From Streptomyces sp. GESEQ-35 (lineage in GTDB: Bacteria > Actinomycetota > Actinomycetes > Streptomycetales > Streptomycetaceae): a stretch of 64,000 nt of DNA. Below the pieces are notes generated by a model. It was not told the origin of the DNA. It did not search any database and worked only from the letters and a program-made list of their open reading frames with translations. The stretch spans positions 1 to 64,000 of the forward strand of contig NZ_JAFFSX010000013.1 in the NCBI RefSeq assembly GCF_017948485.1. Reading direction: 5' to 3'. How positions within the stretch are numbered: the first letter of the stretch is position 1; each line of letters opens with the position of its first letter. Of this stretch, positions 59,423 through 64,000 are shown piece by piece. The position numbers and the translations under genes were made by a program.

Positions 59423-60676
59423 GTGACCGGATTCCGTTCCCTGAGCACCGGGCTTCGCGCGCTGCAGCCCGCTGCCTTCGGCGCGGACCCCAGTGGTGAG
59501 CGTCTTGCGCGTATCCGCAGATCGCCCCACTTCAAGGACGGGGTCTTCCTGAATCCCGGGGGCGAGGCCCGGACCCGGCCCTCCGGTTCGTCCCTGGAGC
59601 TGGCGAAGGGCTTCCTCGACCGGGACACTCGGCCCCGCCGTGCTCCGCAGGGCACGGTTCCGGTGCACGCCACGACCCTCGCCGACATCGCCCGGCCCCC
59701 CGCCACGGGACTGCGGCTGACCTGGATGGGCCACTCCAGCGTGCTCGCGGAGATAGACGGCCACCGAGTGCTCTTCGACCCCGTCTGGGGCGAGCGCTGC
59801 TCTCCGTTCGCCTTCGCCGGGCCCAAGCGGCTGCACCCGGTGCCCCTGCCGCTGGCCGCGCTCGGCCCGGTCGACGTCGTCGTCATCTCGCACGACCACT
59901 ACGACCACCTGGACATGCCCTCGATCAAGACGCTGGCGGGCACGGACACCCTGTTCGTCGTGCCGCTCGGCGTCGGCGCCCACCTCGAGCACTGGGGTGT
60001 GTCCGCGGACCGGCTGCGCGAGCTCGACTGGCACGAGGACACCAAGGTCGGCGGCCTCACCCTGACCGCCACCCCGGCCCGCCACTTCTGTGGTCGCGGG
60101 CTGCGCAACACCCAGCACACGCTCTGGGCCTCCTGGTCAGTCGCGGGCGAGGAACACCGGATCTACCACAGCGGAGACACCGGGTACTTCGAGGGCTTCA
60201 AGGACATCGGCGCCGACTACGGCCCGTTCGACGCCACGATGATCCAGATCGGGGCGTACTCCGAGTTCTGGCCCGACATCCACATGACCCCTGAGGAGGG
60301 CATGCGTGCCCACCTGGACCTCCAGGGCGGGACACCCCAGGGTGTGATGCTGCCGATCCACTGGGCCACCTTCAATCTGGCGATGCACCCGTGGGCGGAG
60401 CCCGGCGAGGGCACCGTCGCGGCCGCCCGCGCGGAGGGCGCTCGCGTGGCTCTGCCCCGTCCCGGCGAGCCCTTCGAACCCACGGCCGAGACCGTGCCCA
60501 CCGAGCCCTGGTGGCGTGCGGTGGCGTCGGCCCCGGCCGACGGGTGGCCGGACGCCGACCTCCGCACCGGCACATCGACGAAGACCGCGGCCGACGGTCC
60601 GACCGATACGGCGGGTGACACTCCGGGCCGTGCGGCCGAGGGCACCGGCGACCCCGAGGCCGTACCGGCGGGGTGA
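59423..60676 (+). CDS. Metallo-beta-lactamase-fold hydrolase (NAPE-PLD-like)
   Basis: A 417-residue protein from GTG 59423 (GGAGGT 5 nt upstream). The metal site is SHDHYDHLD (about residue 154-162), with further ligands in TPARHFCGRG and YHSGDTGYFEGF. WMGHSSVL and the PIHWATF segment fit the family of N-acylphosphatidylethanolamine phospholipase D. The last 60 residues are low-complexity Ala/Thr/Pro/Asp and unlikely to be folded. Its natural substrate in bacteria is not established. A strong hairpin follows. Confidence 0.9.
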   Translation: MTGFRSLSTGLRALQPAAFGADPSGERLARIRRSPHFKDGVFLNPGGEARTRPSGSSLELAKGFLDRDTRPRRAPQGTVPVHATTLADIARPPATGLRLTWMGHSSVLAEIDGHRVLFDPVWGERCSPFAFAGPKRLHPVPLPLAALGPVDVVVISHDHYDHLDMPSIKTLAGTDTLFVVPLGVGAHLEHWGVSADRLRELDWHEDTKVGGLTLTATPARHFCGRGLRNTQHTLWASWSVAGEEHRIYHSGDTGYFEGFKDIGADYGPFDATMIQIGAYSEFWPDIHMTPEEGMRAHLDLQGGTPQGVMLPIHWATFNLAMHPWAEPGEGTVAAARAEGARVALPRPGEPFEPTAETVPTEPWWRAVASAPADGWPDADLRTGTSTKTAADGPTDTAGDTPGRAAEGTGDPEAVPAG

Positions 60677-60697
60677 TCGAACGCGGGAAATCCGTGG

Positions 60698-60740
60698 ACG
60701 GCGAGGGCCGGAGAGCGAAGAGCTCTCCGGCCCTCGCCGT
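60698..60740 (+). terminator. Intrinsic terminator after the metallo-hydrolase gene
   Basis: ACGGCGAGGGCCGGAGAG, a 7-nt loop CGAAGAG, CTCTCCGGCCCTCGCCGT: a perfect 18-bp stem starting 21 nt past the stop codon, followed by CTGTTCGTG. Confidence 0.85.
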
Positions 60741-61352
60741 CTGTTCGTGACCACTTCGGACCAGCTGCGATCGCTCTCTTCTCGTTCCAGAACTGGGGTG
60801 CGAGAGGTTAATCGGTCTGTCGTACGAAGCCTCATACCAGAGCGGGAAGCTCTCCGGGGGACTTTGTCAACTGCCCACCGCACATGATGCGCAGGCGACT
60901 ACGGTGAGTGTCCGCCGGGCGACGCAGGGCCGAATTTTTCGGCTCTTTCGACCGGCACCGCGATGGCGCATGTCCGATTCGCGCACCGCACCGGGGGCGT
61001 CGCGTGGATCAGGACGGATCAGGGAGCGGGGTCTGGACAGGTGCAGCTGCGAGGCGGCGGAGGGAGTCGACGCGATGGGATCACCTCTGGCTCGACCCCG
61101 GCCGGAAGCCGGGGGAAACCGGTGACCGGCGACCGCGGCGCCGCAGCGCCCTCCCGACGCGAGCGCGGCCGGGGGACCGGCGGGGCGCACGCCGGGTCGC
61201 CCCGGTCCAGCCGGGCGTACGTCGGGTCTCGCGAGCCCGGGGGAGTGACCGCCCGGGGCCGTGAGCCCTCCGGGGCGCACACCGCAGGCGACACCGGCGG
61301 CCACGCGGACCCCCCTGGCAACCAGGCCCGACAGACCAGTACGAGGACACCG
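60741..61352. other. Long upstream region of the conservon
   Basis: A 612-bp stretch. The conservon kinase frame is open from about 60963, but in 60963-61122 third positions are less G/C-biased than in real genes here and the translation is low-complexity Gly/Arg. From about 61123 the bias improves, so a start as early as GTG 61123 cannot be excluded. GCCGAA-TTT-TTCGGC (60929-60943) is a small hairpin. The promoter of the conservon should lie between the terminator and 61352. Confidence 0.5.
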
Positions 61353-63371
61353 ATGTCTCAGCTCCGCGCACCGGCAGCACGCGCAGACCGCCGCGAGGGC
61401 GGCCGGCACGGGCGGCCGGTCGCCCGCCCTGTACCCGTGCTGCCCGAGGCGCCCATACGACCCCAACTCCTGCGTCTCGCCGTGCTGCCGCCCCTCGCGG
61501 TCGCCCTCAGCGCCTCGGCCGCCGTGCTGTTCACCGTCCGCACGACCGGGGCGCAGCCCAGCCTCACCCTGTGGGGCGTGCTCGCCGGTGCGGTCTCGGT
61601 GACCTGCGTCGGGATCGCGATCGCCGCCGTGGCCGCGGATCGCGCCGCCAGGTCCGTGAGCGAACGGCTCGGTGCGATGCGCCGGAGCAGCGCGCGCGGC
61701 GAGGCCGATCTGCGGGCGCTCGTCGAGGCGCTGCGCCGCGGCGACGCCGCGCCCCAGCGCAAGCCGCGCAGCGGGCCCCCCGAGGACGCCGACGACTTCG
61801 AACTCCTCGCCGCCGACCTGGCCCGCGTGCACGACGGTGCCGTCACCGCCGTCGTCCAGGCCGCACAGCTGTCCAGTCAGGCGGGCAGCGAGCAGAAGCT
61901 GGAGGTCTTCCTGAATCTCGCGCGGCGCCTTCAGTCGCTGGTGCACCGCGAGATCTCCATCCTCGATGAGCTGGAGAACGAGATCGAGGACCCCGACCTG
62001 CTCAAGGGCCTCTTCCACGTGGACCACCTCGCCACCCGCATCCGGCGCCACGCGGAGAACCTCGCCGTGCTCGGCGGCGCCGTGTCACGCAGACAGTGGA
62101 GCAACCCGGTCTCCATGACCGAGGTGCTGCGCTCGGCCATCGCCGAGGTCGAGCAGTACTCGCGCGTCAAGCTCGTGCCGCCCATCGACGGCACCCTGCG
62201 CGGACACGCCGTCGCCGACGTGATCCATCTGCTCGCCGAACTCGTGGAGAACGCCACGGTGTTCTCCGCCCCGCACACCCAGGTGCTGATGCGCGCCGAA
62301 CTGGTCACCTCCGGGCTCGCCGTCGAGGTCGAGGACCGCGGACTCGGCATGCCCGTCGGCGAGCAGAGCAAGATGAACGCCCTGCTGGCCGACCCCGACC
62401 AGGTGAATGTCGCGAGCCTGCTCGCCGACGGCCGCATCGGGCTGTTCGTCGTCTCCCAGCTCGCACGACGGCACGGCATCAACGTCCGTCTGCAGACCAA
62501 TATCTACGGCGGTGTCCAGGCCGTACTCGTCGTGCCGCAGGGGCTGCTGGGTACACATCCGGGCGCTCCCGGGGCCGTACCGCGGGCGCAGGACACCAGT
62601 GGCGGCGCGGGGGCGGCCGTACCGACGCAGCAGCATCCGCGGCCCGCACCGGCACCCGACGCGGGACAGCGGGTCGTGCCCGCGGCGCCGACCGGTGTGC
62701 CGCCCCGGCAGCGGGCCCCTCGGGCGGCCGCACCGATGCCGGACAGCCGCCCACCGGTGCCGCTGCCCGTGCGCGTCCACGAGGAGCGGCCCAATCCGGC
62801 CGAGGCACTGCCGGGCATCCGGCCCGAAGACCGTCCGCTCGTCGTCGAGAACACGGGCACACCGCCCCTGCCGCGCACCAGCACCGTGCGCGGCACCATG
62901 GGCAAGCCCCAACTGCCCCGGCGCCGCGCCCAGGAACACATCGCGCCCCAGCTGCGCGACGGTCCGGCACCGCGCCAGGACTCGGACCACCTCGCCGGCC
63001 ACGACCCCGGCCTGATGGCAGCCTTCCAGCGTGGCATCGGCCTCGCGGAGGCGCAGCAGCACATGGAGTCGGGTCACATGGACTCGTCCCACACGGTGTC
63101 GGGACACAGGGACTCCGGGCCACACATGGTGTCCGGTCATATGGAGCCCGCACATATGGAGCCCGCACACATCAAACCGGTGCGCACGGAGCCGACGCGC
63201 CTCGCACCGACACAGCTGGATGCATCCCACACAGATGCCGAACCCATGACCAGGGCCCATTCCATAGACGGACCGCCCATGGACCCGGCCCACACAACGG
63301 AGGCGCGCCCCATGCCGCCCCGCCCCGACCACACCACCACCCGGCACGACGGGAGCGCACCAGCCGGATGA
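61353..63371 (+). CDS. Conservon sensor-kinase-like protein (CvnA type)
   Basis: A 672-residue protein from ATG 61353, chosen for GAGGA 7 nt upstream. Two membrane segments (about 42-65 and 72-100) precede a cytoplasmic part. The ATPase motifs are LAELVENATVFSAPH (N box, about 295) and EDRGLGMP (about 329), with GRIGLFVVSQLARRHG. There is no good phospho-His segment; conservon kinases are known for this. The last 150 residues are disordered and end with a His/Met-rich repeated tail (569-610). Such proteins work with the small roadblock, DUF742 and GTPase proteins encoded downstream. The stop overlaps the roadblock ATG by 4 nt. Confidence 0.9.
   Translation: MSQLRAPAARADRREGGRHGRPVARPVPVLPEAPIRPQLLRLAVLPPLAVALSASAAVLFTVRTTGAQPSLTLWGVLAGAVSVTCVGIAIAAVAADRAARSVSERLGAMRRSSARGEADLRALVEALRRGDAAPQRKPRSGPPEDADDFELLAADLARVHDGAVTAVVQAAQLSSQAGSEQKLEVFLNLARRLQSLVHREISILDELENEIEDPDLLKGLFHVDHLATRIRRHAENLAVLGGAVSRRQWSNPVSMTEVLRSAIAEVEQYSRVKLVPPIDGTLRGHAVADVIHLLAELVENATVFSAPHTQVLMRAELVTSGLAVEVEDRGLGMPVGEQSKMNALLADPDQVNVASLLADGRIGLFVVSQLARRHGINVRLQTNIYGGVQAVLVVPQGLLGTHPGAPGAVPRAQDTSGGAGAAVPTQQHPRPAPAPDAGQRVVPAAPTGVPPRQRAPRAAAPMPDSRPPVPLPVRVHEERPNPAEALPGIRPEDRPLVVENTGTPPLPRTSTVRGTMGKPQLPRRRAQEHIAPQLRDGPAPRQDSDHLAGHDPGLMAAFQRGIGLAEAQQHMESGHMDSSHTVSGHRDSGPHMVSGHMEPAHMEPAHIKPVRTEPTRLAPTQLDASHTDAEPMTRAHSIDGPPMDPAHTTEARPMPPRPDHTTTRHDGSAPAG
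63062..63175 (+). repeat. Repeats encoding a His/Met-rich tail in the conservon kinase
   Basis: Short imperfect units (for example GGTCACATGGACTCG, GGTCATATGGAGCCC, GCACATATGGAGCCC) repeat within the 3' part of the gene and give SGHMDS, SGHMEP and EPAHMEPAH in the protein. The NdeI-like CATATG cores are unusual here. Slippage could change the number of units. Confidence 0.6.
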
Positions 63372-63886
63372 CCACCTCCGTAGACACCCCCCTGCCCACC
63401 CCCACACCCAGCGCTCCCGCAGACCTTCGTACCTCAAGGAGTCGATCCACCATGGCGAGCGAAGCGCCGACCGGCCATGTATCCGATCTCGACTGGCTGA
63501 TGAGCGGCCTCGTGCAGCGCGTACCGCACACCACCAGCGCGGTACTCCTGTCCTGCGACGGGCTCGTGAAGTCGGTCCACGGCCTCGACCCCGACAGCGC
63601 CGACCACATGGCCGCCCTGGCCTCCGGTCTCTACTCCCTCGGCCGCAGCGCCGGGGTCCGCTTCGGCGACGGCGGAGACGTCCGCCAGGTCGTCGTCGAA
63701 CTCGACTCGACACTGCTGTTCGTGACGACGGCCGGATCCGGCACCTGTCTCGCCGTGCTCGCCGGCCGCGAGGCCGACGCGGCGGTGCTCGGCTACGAGA
63801 TGGCGATGCTGGTCAAGAGTGTCCGCCCCTACCTGATGACCGCGCCCCGTCAGCACGCCGTCGAATCCACGGCGTTGAGGCCTTGA
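63368..63886 (+). CDS. Conservon roadblock/LC7 domain protein (CvnB type)
   Basis: A 172-residue protein. The roadblock domain runs from about residue 35 (TGHVSDLDWLMSGLVQRVPH) to 145, with LLSCDGLVKSVHGLD and SVRPYL. ATG 63368 overlaps the kinase stop (ATGA); ATG 63452 with AAGGAG at 10 nt would omit a 28-residue Pro/Ser/Thr-rich start and give the size most common for this family. Roadblock proteins of conservons probably act on the small GTPase. It ends by overlapping the DUF742 frame. Confidence 0.92.
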   Translation: MTTSVDTPLPTPTPSAPADLRTSRSRSTMASEAPTGHVSDLDWLMSGLVQRVPHTTSAVLLSCDGLVKSVHGLDPDSADHMAALASGLYSLGRSAGVRFGDGGDVRQVVVELDSTLLFVTTAGSGTCLAVLAGREADAAVLGYEMAMLVKSVRPYLMTAPRQHAVESTALRP

Positions 63887-63888
63887 CC

Positions 63889-64000
63889 GTGGCGGCGGCC
63901 GGCGACGGGCCCTGGCTCGACGACGCGGCCGGACGGCTGGTGCGCCCCTTCACGGTCAGCAACGGCCGCACCCGGCCCACCGTCGCGCTCGATCTCCTGT
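63889..64000 (+). CDS. Conservon DUF742 protein (CvnC type), 3' truncated
   Basis: Thirty-seven codons are in the window (VAAAGDGPWLDDAAGRLVRP...). The PWLDDAAGRLVRPFTVSNGR start matches DUF742 proteins. GTG 63889 is one start; TTG 63883, overlapping the roadblock stop by 4 nt, is the other. The remaining part and the expected GTPase (CvnD) lie beyond the window end. Confidence 0.85.
   Translation, partial: MAAAGDGPWLDDAAGRLVRPFTVSNGRTRPTVALDLL

Noticed and set aside
60963..61352. N-terminal extension of the conservon kinase
   Set aside because: The frame is open, but the early part has weak third-position bias and low-complexity translation. ATG 61353 has a good Shine-Dalgarno and leads directly to the membrane segments; I keep the extension only as a possibility.
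63062..63175. CRISPR-like short repeats
   Set aside because: The units are short, unevenly spaced, in frame and inside a protein-coding tail. There are no spacers of constant length and no cas genes.

Overview
The window is about 71-72% G+C (estimated by eye), densely coded, with strong G/C third-position bias, frequent GTG starts, many 1-4 nt start/stop overlaps, and a family set typical of Streptomyces: a conservon, a hopanoid/MEP cluster, an LPFR-motif small protein, a SCO6745-type protein and a c-di-AMP (ydaO-type) riboswitch before a LysM/M23 hydrolase. It looks like chromosomal core or near-core DNA. I see no insertion sequence, prophage, CRISPR array, tRNA or rRNA.

Layout. (1) 1-6.9 kb: the end of a thiamine-diphosphate enzyme, an IclR regulator, a complete RbsABC-type sugar importer on the minus strand (permease, binding protein, ATPase), a divergent short-chain dehydrogenase and a MerR regulator. 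(2) 7.1-18 kb: asparagine-type permease, an orphan ATP-synthase-b-like coiled-coil protein, an arginase-family hydrolase, three secreted peptidases (M1, S15, M14), a BCCT transporter and a D-amino-acid-oxidase-like flavoprotein. (3) 18-29.5 kb: an unrecognised Cys-motif protein, ABC-F ATPase, Tex, small LPFR protein, SCO6745-type protein, two DJ-1/PfpI proteins, an enoyl-CoA hydratase, an anti-sigma-type kinase, IPP isomerase and a CDF metal exporter.

(4) 29.9-37.0 kb: a tightly overlapping set of seven genes: two CDP-alcohol phosphotransferases, a sugar/polyol-phosphate nucleotidyltransferase, a glycerol-1-phosphate-dehydrogenase-like enzyme, a GT2 glycosyltransferase and a two-gene ABC exporter of the TagGH/Wzm-Wzt type. 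It ends in a perfect terminator hairpin. Read together it encodes production and export of a polyol-phosphate-containing glycolipid or wall polymer. This is the best candidate here for an undescribed system.

(5) 37.3-50.2 kb: hopanoid biosynthesis: hpnC, hpnD and hpnE (FPP to squalene), a polyprenyl synthase, shc, hpnG, hpnH, then MEP-pathway ispG and dxs, and hpnO. A short coupled leader ORF precedes hpnC and a near-perfect inverted repeat lies upstream. With idi at 27.7 kb the region carries both precursor supply and hopanoid side-chain building. (6) 50.2-51.8 kb: an XRE-cupin regulator coupled to a 40-residue membrane protein, and a tyrosine phosphatase; a 16-bp motif lies upstream of both the regulator and the phosphatase.

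(7) 51.9-64 kb: GH36 alpha-galactosidase, riboswitch-controlled LysM/M23 endopeptidase, SGNH hydrolase, TetR regulator, Glu/Leu/Phe/Val-type dehydrogenase, MOSC protein, metallo-beta-lactamase-fold hydrolase, and the start of a conservon (sensor-kinase-like, roadblock and DUF742 proteins), cut by the window end.
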